DNA of 50,278 nucleotides from DATFMP01 sp035266845 (lineage in GTDB: Bacteria > SAR324 > JACQKK01): assembly GCA_035266845.1 (NCBI GenBank), contig DATFMP010000041.1:1-50278 (forward strand), given 5' to 3'. Positions 25,144-34,158 of this stretch are shown here, piece by piece. Every line of letters begins with the position of its first letter. Position 1 is the first letter of the stretch. A program made the translations under genes and the position numbers. Under the pieces are notes generated by a model that searched no databases, was not told the DNA's origin, and was given only the letters and a program-made list of their open reading frames with translations.

Positions 25144-26937
25144 ATGACCGCCCATCCTGTAGCCCAGGCAAGCCCAGCCACAGATGCGTGCAACGGTTCG
25201 GAGCGCATCGCCCCCGATTGCCGGGGGCTGAACTTCTACGCGATTGATGCGGCCCTCCAGGGCCTGCTGGGCCTGTACCTCGCAGGGCCACTGCGGGAGC
25301 ACCTGGAGCCACACCTGCAGCGCATGGGCGAGCTGGCCGGGGGGCGGCTGGATGAGCTGGCGGAGCAGGCGGACAAGCATCCGCCCGAGCTGCGCCCGCG
25401 GGATCGCTTCGGGCGCGACGAGGCGTATATCGATTACCATCCGGCCTACCGCGAGATGGAGCGCATCGCCTTCGGCGAGTTCGGGCTGCACGCTATGACG
25501 CATCGCGGCGGTGTGCTGGGCTGGCCGGAGCCGCTGCCGCCGATGGCCAAGTACGCCTTCCAATACCTGTTCACCCAGGCCGAGTTCGGGCTGATGTGCC
25601 CGATCAGCGTGACGGACACCTCAGCGCACCTGGTCGAGCGCTTTGGCGATGCCGCGCTACGGGAGCGCCTTCTGCCGCGCATGCTGGCGCAGGATATGGA
25701 AGACCTCTGGAAGGGTGCCCAGTTCATGACGGAAAAGACAGGCGGCTCGGACGTGGGTGGCATCGAAACCACCGCCCGCCGCGAGAGTGACCACTGGCGC
25801 GTCACGGGGGACAAATGGTTCTGCTCGCATGCGGACGGCGACGTGGCCCTGCTGTTGGCGCGGCCGGAGGGGGCGCCGGACGGCACGCGCGGGCTGGCGC
25901 TGTTTGCCATGCCCTGGCGTCTGGAGGATGGGCGGCGCAATGCGTACCGCATCGTGCGGCTGAAGGACAAGCTGGGCACACGCTCCATGGCCAGTGGAGA
26001 GATCGTGCTGGAGGGCGCGGTGGCGTATCAGGTGGGCGAGCTGAATCGCGGCCTCAAGCAGATGCTGGAGCAGGTGAACCTCTCTCGTTTGTCTCACGGG
26101 GTGCGGGCAGCCGGGATGATGCGGCGCTGCCTCAATGAATCACTGCAGGTGGCCCGGTACCGCACGGCCTTCGGGCGTCGTCTGATCGAACTGCCCCTGC
26201 TGCGGCGTCAGCTGTTGAAGCTGCTGGTGCCCACAGAGCAGGTACTCTCGCTGGCACTCTTCACGGCCCACACCATGGGCGCCGCGAACGACGGAGATTC
26301 CGCGGCGCATGCTGCGCTGCGCATTCTCACGCCGCTGCTGAAGTTCCGCGCCTGCCGCGACAACATACAGGTTGCCACGGGGGCCATGGAGGTGCGCGGA
26401 GGCAACGGATACATCGAGGACTGGGTCAACGCCCGCCTCGTGCGCGACGCCCACCTGGGCGTGCTGTGGGAGGGAACGAGCAACATCAATGCGCTGGACG
26501 TGATCACTCGTGCCGTCCGAAAGGAGGGTGCGCACGAGCCTCTGGCGGAGGGGCTCTACGAGCGGCTGTCCGCTGCCGATGGCGTGCCGGTCGCCTTCCG
26601 TGCCCGCGTCAAGGCTGCCGCGGGACGCGCCGTCGCCTTCGCGGCGGAGGTGGCCTCCAAGCCGGACGCTGAGCCGCTGGCACGTCAGGCCGCCAGCGGG
26701 CTGTATCACGCTGCCAGTGCAGCGCTGCTCACTTGGGAGGGTGCGCGTCTGGGAGGTGCGGGCGGCGATGCGCGGCGCCTGCTGCTGGCGCGCATGGTGC
26801 TGGCGCATCGGTTGGAGCCGCACGATCCACTGGCGGCGGACGGTGGCACGGACTGGGATGGCCGCGCGGGAGCGCTGCTGCTGGAGGACGCTCCGGTGCC
26901 ACTGGAGCAGGCCGCGCGGTTGGTCGCGGAGGAATAG
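25144..26937 (+). CDS. Acyl-CoA dehydrogenase family protein
   Basis: A 597-residue flavoprotein of the acyl-CoA dehydrogenase superfamily, in the longer AidB/ACAD9-like size class. AGGGAG a few bases upstream supports ATG 25144. It shows the FAD/substrate motifs QFMTEKTGGSDVGG, WRVTGDKWFCS, the helix YRTAFGRRLIELPLLRRQL, and the C-terminal VLWEGTSNINALDVITRAVRKEG. Residues beyond 450 form an extra Ala-rich helical domain. It would alpha,beta-dehydrogenate an acyl-CoA, but its length argues against simple isovaleryl-CoA dehydrogenase. Proximity (on the opposite strand) to the carboxylase beta subunit is consistent with acyl-CoA catabolism. Confidence 0.9.
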   Translation: MTAHPVAQASPATDACNGSERIAPDCRGLNFYAIDAALQGLLGLYLAGPLREHLEPHLQRMGELAGGRLDELAEQADKHPPELRPRDRFGRDEAYIDYHPAYREMERIAFGEFGLHAMTHRGGVLGWPEPLPPMAKYAFQYLFTQAEFGLMCPISVTDTSAHLVERFGDAALRERLLPRMLAQDMEDLWKGAQFMTEKTGGSDVGGIETTARRESDHWRVTGDKWFCSHADGDVALLLARPEGAPDGTRGLALFAMPWRLEDGRRNAYRIVRLKDKLGTRSMASGEIVLEGAVAYQVGELNRGLKQMLEQVNLSRLSHGVRAAGMMRRCLNESLQVARYRTAFGRRLIELPLLRRQLLKLLVPTEQVLSLALFTAHTMGAANDGDSAAHAALRILTPLLKFRACRDNIQVATGAMEVRGGNGYIEDWVNARLVRDAHLGVLWEGTSNINALDVITRAVRKEGAHEPLAEGLYERLSAADGVPVAFRARVKAAAGRAVAFAAEVASKPDAEPLARQAASGLYHAASAALLTWEGARLGGAGGDARRLLLARMVLAHRLEPHDPLAADGGTDWDGRAGALLLEDAPVPLEQAARLVAEE

Positions 26938-27116
26938 GCGGTGCGCGCACCGTCCGTGGATACAGCTCACGGTGTGATGCCCGCGTGGCAGCCGGATGCC
27001 CCGCGCTGCGACCCCCATGCCGCGGGCGCTGCGCGTGTGCTATGCGTGAAACAGGAAATTGCCGGATGCCAATCAAGCACCCGAAACGTCTCGCAATCCA
27101 ACCAGGAAGGCAGGGC

Positions 27117-27683
27117 ATGATCAACTCGCAGGAAGCCATGGAGTACCTGGCGAGCCACCTGGGCAACGCGCTGGCGGTAGCGTCGCTGGGTCACGTCAAG
27201 TACGAGCTGGCCGCGGCCAACGAACGGCCGGAGAACTTCTACCTGTGGAACTCCATGGGCATGGCCTGCTCCATCGGTCTGGGGATGGCTACTGCCCAGC
27301 CGGACCGCCGGGTGATCGTGCTGGATGGGGACGGAGCGCTGCTGATGAACCTGAACTCCCTGGCAAGCGAGGGCTGGCGCGCTCCACGCAACCTCGTGCA
27401 CGTGGTGTTCGACAACCGGGCGCACTACCTGACCGGAAGGCAGCCCACGGCCACCTCGGCCCGTGCCGATCTGGCGCGTATTGCCGAGGGTGCGGGGTTC
27501 CCACATGCGGAACGGGTGGAAACCTTGGCCGCCTTCAGCTCCGCCGTGGATCGCGCGCTGGTGGAAGAAGGCCCGTGGTTTCTGCACGCCCTGGTGGAGC
27601 AGCAGCCTCGCACCGGGAAGCCGCCCAAGAGCCCCACCTTGCTCCGGCACCGCTTCATGGATGCACTGGGCGTGCAGGTCTGA
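27117..27683 (+). CDS. TPP-binding domain protein, sulfo/phosphonopyruvate decarboxylase beta-like
   Basis: A 188-residue stand-alone C-terminal-type thiamine diphosphate (PP) domain. Start ATG 27117 has AGGAAGG upstream; an in-frame ATG at 27066 is less likely. The Mg-TPP motif is GDG (71-73) with the closing DN (99-100) after VVFD. The sequence resembles the beta subunit of sulfopyruvate decarboxylase (ComE) and the C-half of phosphonopyruvate decarboxylase. These enzymes need a PYR-domain partner to form the active site, and none is adjacent. No genes for coenzyme M or phosphonate synthesis are in the window. It may act with an unlinked partner; the substrate is unknown. Its end almost touches the convergent TPR gene. 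Confidence 0.75.
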   Translation: MINSQEAMEYLASHLGNALAVASLGHVKYELAAANERPENFYLWNSMGMACSIGLGMATAQPDRRVIVLDGDGALLMNLNSLASEGWRAPRNLVHVVFDNRAHYLTGRQPTATSARADLARIAEGAGFPHAERVETLAAFSSAVDRALVEEGPWFLHALVEQQPRTGKPPKSPTLLRHRFMDALGVQV

Positions 27684-27686
27684 GGG

Positions 27687-28643
27687 CTACAGGTTCCGAT
27701 ACCCGCTCTGGGCCTGGAAGCAGGCTTCGGACTGCCCGCTGGCCTGTAGCTCGCAGACGATGGTCCAATCCACGCGCGCGCGTCGCGTTTCGCCCAGGGC
27801 ACTATAGGCGCGGGCGCGATTATAGTAGGCGGCGATGGCGAAGGGATTGCGGCGCAGGGCGCGGTTGAAATCTGCAATGGCGGCGCGGTATTGACCCAGG
27901 TTCAGGTGTGCGGTGCCGCGGTCGAAATGGAGATGTGCGTAGGGTTGCCGCTGCAGCACCCGGTCGAAGTCCGCCACGGCTTCGGCAAAGGCGCGCTCAG
28001 CCAGATAGGCCCGGCCGCGTTGGGCGTACAGCTCAGTGGCCTCAGGCCGCAGGCGCAGCACGGCGGTGAGGTCGGCGATCTGGCGTGGGCGCTGCCGGAA
28101 GCGGGCATGGATGCCGGCCCGCTGTAGATAGGCTTCCGCCATGTCGGGCTGCAACTCGATGGCACGGGTGTAGTCCTTGAGAGCGTGTTGCGAATTGTTG
28201 ATTTGCTCATAGGCCAATCCGCGTCGGTAATAGACCTCGGCTCTGGTAGGCTCCAATCGCAGCACCGTGTCGAAGTCGTGCACGGCCGAGCGGGGATCGC
28301 GCAGCGGGCCCGCCAGCAGCAGGGCCCGCAGGTAGTGCAGTTCCGGTTGCTCCGGCGCCAGGGCGATGGCAGTGGTCAGGTCGGCCACGGCCTCCCGTGG
28401 CATCTGGAGTGCCTGATACGCGCGGGCGCGGTCCAGATAGCCGGCATGCTCCTGCGGCGTGAGCAGGATGGCCAGTGTGAAGTCGCCAAGGGCGGAGCGC
28501 GGGCGGCCGTGTGCCACCAGTTCCCGGCCGTGGGTCAGGTAGTCCGCGGCCAGACGCTCGCGTTGCACGAAGATTACCGCCGTGGCCAATGCCGCCAGCA
28601 GCACCACAGCCAGCAGCAGCCAACGGAAGCGCGGCAGTCGCAT
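27687..28643 (-). CDS. Membrane-anchored TPR-repeat protein
   Basis: A 318-residue protein. Start ATG 28643 has GGAG 7 nt upstream. The N-terminus is a single hydrophobic helix (RWLLLAVVLLAALATAVIFV, residues about 7-26), so it is probably anchored with its bulk in the periplasm. From about residue 40 it is a solenoid of roughly seven tetratricopeptide repeats with the usual pattern (e.g. AEVYYRRGLAYEQINNSQHALKDYTRAIELQP and AIAAYYNRARAYSALGETRRARVDW). TPRs mediate protein contacts; no partner is evident. It is transcribed away from the threonine aldolase and converges with the TPP protein, with only 3 bp between their ends. Confidence 0.85.
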   Translation of the reverse strand: MRLPRFRWLLLAVVLLAALATAVIFVQRERLAADYLTHGRELVAHGRPRSALGDFTLAILLTPQEHAGYLDRARAYQALQMPREAVADLTTAIALAPEQPELHYLRALLLAGPLRDPRSAVHDFDTVLRLEPTRAEVYYRRGLAYEQINNSQHALKDYTRAIELQPDMAEAYLQRAGIHARFRQRPRQIADLTAVLRLRPEATELYAQRGRAYLAERAFAEAVADFDRVLQRQPYAHLHFDRGTAHLNLGQYRAAIADFNRALRRNPFAIAAYYNRARAYSALGETRRARVDWTIVCELQASGQSEACFQAQSGYRNL

Positions 28644-28730
28644 GGCGTCTCCGGGGGAAGGGGCGGGGCGCCACGGGAAATGTGGCACGAACGCACCCAC
28701 TACCCATCATAATTCGGTCCCAGGGGACTT

Positions 28731-29777
28731 GTGAACCCGATTCGCATCGACCTTTACAGCGACACCAAGACCCGACCCACCCCCGGAATGCGCCGTGCCA
28801 TGGCCGAGGCGGAGGTGGGCGACGAGCAGTCGTGGGAGGACCCCAGCGTCAACCGCCTTTGCGAGCAGGTCTGCGACCTGTTAGGCAAGGAGGCGGCATT
28901 GTTCCTGCCGTCCGGCACGATGTGCAACATTATCGGCTTCGCGGTGCACTGCCGTCCCGGCGATGAGGTGATGCTGCACCGCACGGCACACCCGATCACC
29001 TCGGAGGGCGGCGGGCCGGCCGTGCACGCCGGTGTGATGCTGCGGGGGTTGGAGGGGGATCGCGGTATTTTCGCGCCGGACGCGGTGCGCGCCGCACTCG
29101 CTTCGCCGGGGGTGAAGCGGCCCCGGCAGCGGTTGGTCTCCATCGAGCAGACCAGCAATGCGGGCGGAGGGAGCATCTGGCCGCTCGCCACCGTGCGCGA
29201 GGTGGCGGCGGTGGCCCACGAACACGGGCTGGCCGTGCACATGGACGGTGCGCGGCTGCTGAACGCGGTCGTGGCAAGCGGCGTTTCAGCGCGGGACTAT
29301 GCGGCACTCTGCGATTCGGTGTGGATCGATCTCAGCAAGGGCCTGGGGTGCCCCGTGGGTGCTGTCATCGCCGGTAGCCGGGCCTTCATCGAAGAGGCCT
29401 GGCGTTGCAAGCACCTGTTCGGGGGCGCCATGCGGCAGGCGGGCATCCTCGCCGCAGCGGGTCTTTACGCGCTGGAGCACCATGTGCAGCGGCTGGCGGA
29501 GGATCACGCCAATGCCCAGGCATTGGCGGCGGGCTTGGTGGATATCCCGGGCATCGTGCTGGATCCGCCGCAGGTGGACACCAACATGGTGTTCTTCGAT
29601 GTGGCCGGCACCGGCTTCACGGCGCGTCAGCTTAGCGAGCGCCTCGCCGCGGACGGGCTGCGCATCGGAGGCGGCGACGGCACCCGCATGCGCGCCGTGA
29701 CCCACCTGGACGTTTCACGCGATCAGATCGACGAGGCCATCACCATCGTCCGCGGGGCTCTGCGCGAAGCGCGCTGA
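28731..29777 (+). CDS. Low-specificity L-threonine aldolase-like PLP enzyme
   Basis: A 348-residue fold-type I PLP enzyme of the threonine aldolase family, cleaving threonine/allo-threonine to glycine and acetaldehyde. The GTG start at 28731 has AGGGGA just upstream. The family start IDLYSDTKTRPTPGMRRAM, the cofactor Lys in WIDLSKGLGCPVG (Lys203), and VHMDGARL with its PLP-contacting Asp and Arg are present. The usual THN motif reads EQTSN here, so a His common in the family is Ser. The preceding gene is divergent and the next gene (alpha/beta hydrolase) is 95 nt downstream on the same strand. Confidence 0.87.
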   Translation: MNPIRIDLYSDTKTRPTPGMRRAMAEAEVGDEQSWEDPSVNRLCEQVCDLLGKEAALFLPSGTMCNIIGFAVHCRPGDEVMLHRTAHPITSEGGGPAVHAGVMLRGLEGDRGIFAPDAVRAALASPGVKRPRQRLVSIEQTSNAGGGSIWPLATVREVAAVAHEHGLAVHMDGARLLNAVVASGVSARDYAALCDSVWIDLSKGLGCPVGAVIAGSRAFIEEAWRCKHLFGGAMRQAGILAAAGLYALEHHVQRLAEDHANAQALAAGLVDIPGIVLDPPQVDTNMVFFDVAGTGFTARQLSERLAADGLRIGGGDGTRMRAVTHLDVSRDQIDEAITIVRGALREAR

Positions 29778-29872
29778 GGCGCTGCCCAACGCCCGGTGGT
29801 TCCCCAGGGGGCGCCGGCCATGGCCCGACGCCCGGACTGGCGTTCCCGCATCCGACAACCCAGGAGCATGCG

Positions 29873-30763
29873 ATGCCCAAGGCAGAAATCAACGGGGTGA
29901 ACCTCTACTACGAGGACACCGGCTCCGGCGTACCGGTCGTATTCGTGCACGAGTTTGCCGGGGACTACCGTAGCTGGGAGCCGCAGGTGCGGCACTTCTC
30001 GCGCCGCTATCGCTGCATTACGTACAACGCGCGCGGCTATCCGCCGTCGGACGTGCCGGAGCAGGTGGAGGCCTATTCGCAGGACATTGCCGTGGACGAC
30101 CTGCTGGGTCTGCTGGATCACCTTGGCCTGCAGCAGGCGCACATCGTGGGTTTCTCGATGGGCGGCTACGCCGCGCTCATCTTTGGGCTGCGCCACCCGG
30201 AGTGTTGTCGCTCGCTGGTGATCGCCGGTTGCGGCTATGGAAGCGACACGGACCGGAGCAAGTGGGAGCGCGACGTGGAGCAGGTGGCCGCCCGCTTCGA
30301 GCGCGATGGCATGCAGACGGCGGCGGACTTCTATGCGCGCGGGCCGACGCGGGTGCAGTTCATGGACAATGATCCGCGCGGCTGGCAGGAATTCTACGAG
30401 CAGCTTCGTGCGTCGTCGTCCATTGGCCATGCCATGACCATGCGCGGCGTGCAGCGGCGCCGTCCTTCAGTGGGGCAGTTGGAGCCGCAACTCCGCAAAC
30501 TGGACGTGCCCACGCTGGTGATGACGGGTGACGAGGACGAGCCTTGCCTGGAGCCGGGGCTGCTCATGAAGCGCAGCATCCTCTCATCCGCCCTGGTCGT
30601 GATGCCCAAGTGCGGGCACACGATCAACCTGGAGGACCCGACCGCGTTCAACGGCCACCTGGAGGCGTTCTTCTCAGCGGTGGATGCGGGGCGCTGGCAG
30701 CCGCGCAATCCGGCCAGCCTCTCGACGTCTGCCATCCTGCCACCCAGTGAGGAACCGGGCTGA
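29873..30763 (+). CDS. Alpha/beta-fold hydrolase
   Basis: A 296-residue alpha/beta hydrolase. AGGAG (29862-29866) precedes ATG 29873 by 6 nt. The nucleophile elbow is GFSMGG with Ser95; the acid is probably an Asp in VMTGDEDEP; the catalytic His is in PKCGHTINLEDP. The oxyanion region reads VFVHEFAGDYRSW rather than the usual HG-type motif. There is a short non-conserved C-terminal tail of about 25 residues. Substrate is not predictable: esterase, lactonase or C-C hydrolase are all possible. No signal peptide. Confidence 0.87.
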   Translation: MPKAEINGVNLYYEDTGSGVPVVFVHEFAGDYRSWEPQVRHFSRRYRCITYNARGYPPSDVPEQVEAYSQDIAVDDLLGLLDHLGLQQAHIVGFSMGGYAALIFGLRHPECCRSLVIAGCGYGSDTDRSKWERDVEQVAARFERDGMQTAADFYARGPTRVQFMDNDPRGWQEFYEQLRASSSIGHAMTMRGVQRRRPSVGQLEPQLRKLDVPTLVMTGDEDEPCLEPGLLMKRSILSSALVVMPKCGHTINLEDPTAFNGHLEAFFSAVDAGRWQPRNPASLSTSAILPPSEEPG

Positions 30764-30869
30764 ATGATTGCCGGGGGCCGTGCAGCCGTCCCGGGGCGAA
30801 TCAACGCGAAGCGTGGAAGGGAGAGGGGCGCGCTCACTAGGGTGCCCCGATGGAGGTGCGGCCCTGTGG

Positions 30870-31679
30870 TCAGGTGGCGTGGCGCAGGCGGCGCCAGCCG
30901 CTCTCGGCCGCCAGTGTGAGCGCGAACAGCACGGCGGCGCAGACCACCACCGATGGCCCGGAGGGCGTATCCCAGCGCAGCGAGGCGCCCAGCCCGCCCA
31001 GCACCGCAAGCGCCCCCAGCGCACTGGCCAGCACGGCCATCTGCTCCGGGCTGCGCGCAAAGGTGCGCGCGGCAGCGGCCGGGATGATAAGCAGGGCCGT
31101 GATCAGCAGGATGCCAATGATCTTCATGGCCGCCACGATCACCAGTGCGATCAGCAGCATCAGTACCAGCCGCAGTGTACCCACGGGCAGGCCCTCCGCC
31201 CGTGCCAGTTCCTCGTGCACCGTGATCGAGACCAGCCGGGACCACAGCAGCACCATTACGGCCAGGATCAGCACGCCGCCACCGTAGATCCACAGCAGGT
31301 CCGTGCGCGTGACGGCCAGGATGTCGCCGAAGAGGTAGCCCATCAGGTCCACCCGCAGCCGCTCCATGAAGCTGATCGTCACCAATCCCAAGGCCAGCGC
31401 GGCGTGGGAGAGGATGCCCAGCAGGGTGTCCGTGGCCAGCCTGCGCTGGGCCTGCAGGCTCGCCAGGGCCAGCGTGAACACGACGAAGGCCAGCAGCGTG
31501 CTGGCATTGAGATTCATATCCAGCGCGAAGCCCAGCGCCACGCCGAGCAGCGCCCCATGGGCTAGGGCATCGCCAAAGTAGGCCATGCGCCGCCAGACGA
31601 CGAAGCAGCCCAGCGGCCCGGCCACCACGGCCACGCCGATGCCGCCCAGCAGGGCGCGCCAGATGAAGTCGTCAAACAT
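30870..31679 (-). CDS. znuB: Zinc ABC transporter permease ZnuB
   Basis: Inner-membrane permease of the ZnuABC zinc importer, 269 residues with about seven to eight helices. Start ATG 31679 follows GGAG; upstream in-frame codons are ignored. The ABC-3 family hallmarks GPLGCFVVWRRMAYFGDALAHGALLGVALG and the coupling region VAAMKIIGILLITALLIIPAAAARTFA are present. It is the third gene of the minus-strand zur-znuC-znuB unit, 84 nt after znuC, and partners with the divergently encoded ZnuA. Confidence 0.92.
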   Translation of the reverse strand: MFDDFIWRALLGGIGVAVVAGPLGCFVVWRRMAYFGDALAHGALLGVALGFALDMNLNASTLLAFVVFTLALASLQAQRRLATDTLLGILSHAALALGLVTISFMERLRVDLMGYLFGDILAVTRTDLLWIYGGGVLILAVMVLLWSRLVSITVHEELARAEGLPVGTLRLVLMLLIALVIVAAMKIIGILLITALLIIPAAAARTFARSPEQMAVLASALGALAVLGGLGASLRWDTPSGPSVVVCAAVLFALTLAAESGWRRLRHAT

Positions 31680-31763
31680 GCCTGCTCCGGCCTGCCAAGG
31701 GGGAGTGCGTGAGAGATCGCGGTGCGTGGTGTCAGGCACCGGGCACGGCTGAATTTGCGATGA

Positions 31764-32567
31764 TCAGGAATCGGGCGCGTGCGGAGGCCTGCCGTGGTGC
31801 GCGTGGTCGTGCCCCCGCGCATGCGTGTAGACAGCCAGCCCGCTGGCAGCACGGGGCCCAAACAGGTTCAGATACGCCGGGTCGCGCAGCACCGACTCGG
31901 GGTGTCCATGGCAGCACACGTGTTGGTTCAGGCACACCACGCGGTCCGTGGCAGACATCACCAGGTGCAGGTCGTGCGAGATCAGCAGCACGCCACAGCC
32001 ATGCGCGTCGCGGATGTGCGCAATCAGGTCGTAAAGGTCCAATTGCCCGGACACGTCCACACCCTGCACGGGCTCGTCCAGGATCAGCAATTCCGGGTTG
32101 CGCACCAGCGCCCTCGCCATCAGCACGCGCTGGAACTCGCCGCCGGAAAGCTCGCTGAGCAGTTGGTGCTCGAGCCGCTCTGCCCCGACCTCCGCCAGGG
32201 CCGCACGCACTGCGTCTCCGTCCGCCGCATAGGCCAGCGTCAGGAAGCGATGCACCGTGAGTGGCAGCGTGGGCTCTACGTGCATGCGCTGCGGCAGGTA
32301 GCCGATGCGGAGACCCGGCCGGCGCCAGATTTCGCCGTCCGAAGGGCGCAGAATGCCCAGCAGTGCGCGCACCAGCGTTGTCTTGCCCGCGCCGTTGGGC
32401 CCGATCAGCGTGACGATCTCGCTGGCGTGCACGGCCATATCGACGCTGCTCAGCAGTTCGCGCCGGCCGGCCCGCACGGTAAGGCCGCGCGCCTCCACCA
32501 GCCGCTCGCCCTGCGCTAGCGGGATACGCGGCGCGTGTGGCGGCGGGTTCAGCGGCAACGTTGACAT
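31764..32567 (-). CDS. znuC: Zinc ABC transporter ATP-binding protein ZnuC
   Basis: ATPase of the zinc importer, 267 residues. Walker A is GPNGAGKT (56-63), signature LSGGEFQRVLMARAL, Walker B LLILDEP and H-loop SHDLHLV. The ISHDLHLVMSATDRVVCLNQHVCCHGHPE segment and a His-rich C-terminal tail (HARGHDHAHHG) are typical of ZnuC. Start ATG 32567 lies inside the 3' end of zur (19-bp overlap), so the two are translationally linked. Confidence 0.93.
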   Translation of the reverse strand: MSTLPLNPPPHAPRIPLAQGERLVEARGLTVRAGRRELLSSVDMAVHASEIVTLIGPNGAGKTTLVRALLGILRPSDGEIWRRPGLRIGYLPQRMHVEPTLPLTVHRFLTLAYAADGDAVRAALAEVGAERLEHQLLSELSGGEFQRVLMARALVRNPELLILDEPVQGVDVSGQLDLYDLIAHIRDAHGCGVLLISHDLHLVMSATDRVVCLNQHVCCHGHPESVLRDPAYLNLFGPRAASGLAVYTHARGHDHAHHGRPPHAPDS

Positions 32568-33022
32568 GTCCCCAGCACCTCCACCATCTGACGCTCCACT
32601 TTGAATCCCTCCTGTTGCGCCAGGCGGTTCACCGCCGTGGCAATCTGCGGCACGTGAATCTCGTGCACGGCACCGCACTGCCGGCAGATCAAGAACTGGC
32701 CCTGGTGTGAGCGATGTGGCTCTGCACAGCCCACGAAGGCGTTCAGGCTCTCCAGTCTGTGCACCAGCCCCTGTTCCTGGAGGAACTGCAGCGCCCGGTA
32801 TACCGTGGGCGGCTTGGCCGCCCGCTCAGCATCGCCCAACCGCTCCAGGATGTCATAGGCCTTCACCGCGTCGTGACCCCGCCACACCTCACGCAGCACC
32901 CGCCGCCGCAGGGCGGTCAGGCGCCTGCCGTTGTCCGCGCAGAGCCCTTCCGCGCTGACGAGGGCCTGCTGCACGCAGTGGTGGTGGTCGTGTCTCCGGG
33001 CGGTCGTGCGCTCCGCTGCCAT
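32549..33022 (-). CDS. zur: Fur-family zinc uptake regulator Zur
   Basis: A 157-residue Fur-family repressor that binds DNA when Zn-loaded. The ATG at 33022 has GAGG upstream; a TTG at 33061 would extend into a Zur-box palindrome and is rejected. A His-rich N-terminus (RRHDHHHC) precedes a winged helix (RRRVLREVW, KAYDILERLG, KPPTVYRALQFL). The structural zinc site is CRQC (Cys113, Cys116) plus the C-terminal CQRC (Cys153, Cys156). The regulatory site is suggested by Cys99, His103 and His106 (CAEPHRSH). It is the first gene of zur-znuCB and divergent from znuA. Confidence 0.92.
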   Translation of the reverse strand: MAAERTTARRHDHHHCVQQALVSAEGLCADNGRRLTALRRRVLREVWRGHDAVKAYDILERLGDAERAAKPPTVYRALQFLQEQGLVHRLESLNAFVGCAEPHRSHQGQFLICRQCGAVHEIHVPQIATAVNRLAQQEGFKVERQMVEVLGTCQRCR

Positions 33023-33060
33023 GCATGCCTCGTATTCTTCCGTGCACTCGCCAAAATGCA

Positions 33061-33072
33061 ATGTTATAACAT
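33061..33072. promoter_or_regulatory. Zur-box core upstream of zur
   Basis: ATGTTATAACAT is a perfect 12-bp palindrome matching the core of proteobacterial Zur boxes. It ends 38 bp before the zur ATG (33022), where it would autoregulate zur-znuCB. Confidence 0.75.
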
Positions 33073-33133
33073 CTCTGATGGCTAAGTTCTCATCTCACGA
33101 GAGACAACCAGTCTGCGATGGCTCGTGCAATCT

Positions 33134-33154
33134 AAATGTTACAATATAACCATT
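33134..33154. promoter_or_regulatory. Zur box upstream of znuA
   Basis: The 21-bp stretch begins AAATGTTACAATATAAC and ends CATT, agreeing with the AAATGTTATAnTATAACATTT pattern at most positions. It includes TACAAT (33140-33145), a good -10 match, and ends 8 bp before the znuA ATG, so Zur binding would block both promoter and ribosome site. Confidence 0.75.
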
Positions 33155-33162
33155 GGCGGGCA

Positions 33163-34158
33163 ATGACAACGATGGGGCGAGCACGGTGGACGTTCGGCTT
33201 CGGATCGCGAAGCTTGGCTGCACGCTGGGGCTTGCTGCCGGTCATGCTGGCCGGTGTGGTTGTCGTCGCCGTGGCGGGACTGGTCGCGCGCCCTGCGGCG
33301 GCCGCCGGTACGGCCCCGACGGTGGTCGCCTCCATCAAGCCCGTGCACTCGCTCGTGGCCGGCGTGATGGAGGGCGTGGGCACGCCAGCCCTGCTGGTGC
33401 GTGGGGGGGCATCGCCGCACGCCTACACCCTGCGCCCCTCGGAGGCCCGTGCGCTGAGGGAGGCCCAGGTGGTGTTCTGGGTGGGCCCCAAGCTGGAGCT
33501 GTTCCTGCGTGGGCCGCTGGCGGCCCTGGCCGGCGAGGCCCGTGTGGTGGCCCTGGCCGAGGCACCCGGCGTGGCGCGGCTGCCCCAGCGCGAAGGCGGC
33601 GTGTGGGGGCACGACGAGGATGAGTCCCACGGACCCGGAGCCTACAATCCCCACGTATGGCTCGATCCACGCAATGCCGAGGCGATGGTCGCCACCATCG
33701 CGGACGTGCTGGCCCAGGCCGACCCGCCCCACGCCGCAGCCTATCGTGCCAATGCCCAGCACCTGCGGGCCGGCATCGCGGCGCTGGATCACGAACTGGC
33801 AAAGCGCCTGGAGCCAGTGCGCGAGCGGCCGTTCCTGGTGTTCCACGATGCCTACGCGTATCTCGAACATCGATATGGCCTGCACGCGGTGGGTGCCATC
33901 ACCGTGGAGCCCGATCAGCCCCCGGGGGCCCGCCGGGTGATCGAGTTGCGCGAGCGCATTCGGGATGCCGGTGCCGTGTGTGTGTTCGCCGAGCCGCAGT
34001 TTCAGCCCCACCTCGTGCGCATTCTCATCGAGGGCAGCGATATCCGGGCCGGTGTGCTGGACCCCCTGGGCGCCGACCTGCCGGCAGGTACCGCGCTCTA
34101 CTTCACGCTGATGCGGGACCTCGCCAAGTCGCTGCAGACCTGCCTCGCTCCGCGCTGA
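33163..34158 (+). CDS. znuA: Zinc ABC transporter substrate-binding protein ZnuA
   Basis: Periplasmic zinc-binding protein of the cluster A-I family, 331 residues. The N-terminus has a basic stretch and a signal segment (about 22-46, ending RPAAAA). Metal ligands fit ZnuA: His in SPHAYTLRPSEA, His in NPHVWLDP, His in VFHDAYAYLEHRYG and an acidic residue in FAEPQFQP. A short His/Asp-rich flexible loop (GHDEDESHG) stands where other ZnuA proteins have a longer charged loop. ATG 33163 is chosen because the upstream start at 33136 lies inside the Zur box. It is divergent from zur-znuCB, completing the importer. Confidence 0.92.
   Translation: MTTMGRARWTFGFGSRSLAARWGLLPVMLAGVVVVAVAGLVARPAAAAGTAPTVVASIKPVHSLVAGVMEGVGTPALLVRGGASPHAYTLRPSEARALREAQVVFWVGPKLELFLRGPLAALAGEARVVALAEAPGVARLPQREGGVWGHDEDESHGPGAYNPHVWLDPRNAEAMVATIADVLAQADPPHAAAYRANAQHLRAGIAALDHELAKRLEPVRERPFLVFHDAYAYLEHRYGLHAVGAITVEPDQPPGARRVIELRERIRDAGAVCVFAEPQFQPHLVRILIEGSDIRAGVLDPLGADLPAGTALYFTLMRDLAKSLQTCLAPR

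Noticed and set aside
33022..33061. A longer Zur starting at TTG 33061
   Set aside because: It would place the coding start at the edge of the Zur-box palindrome; ATG 33022 has GAGG upstream and gives a normal-length Zur.
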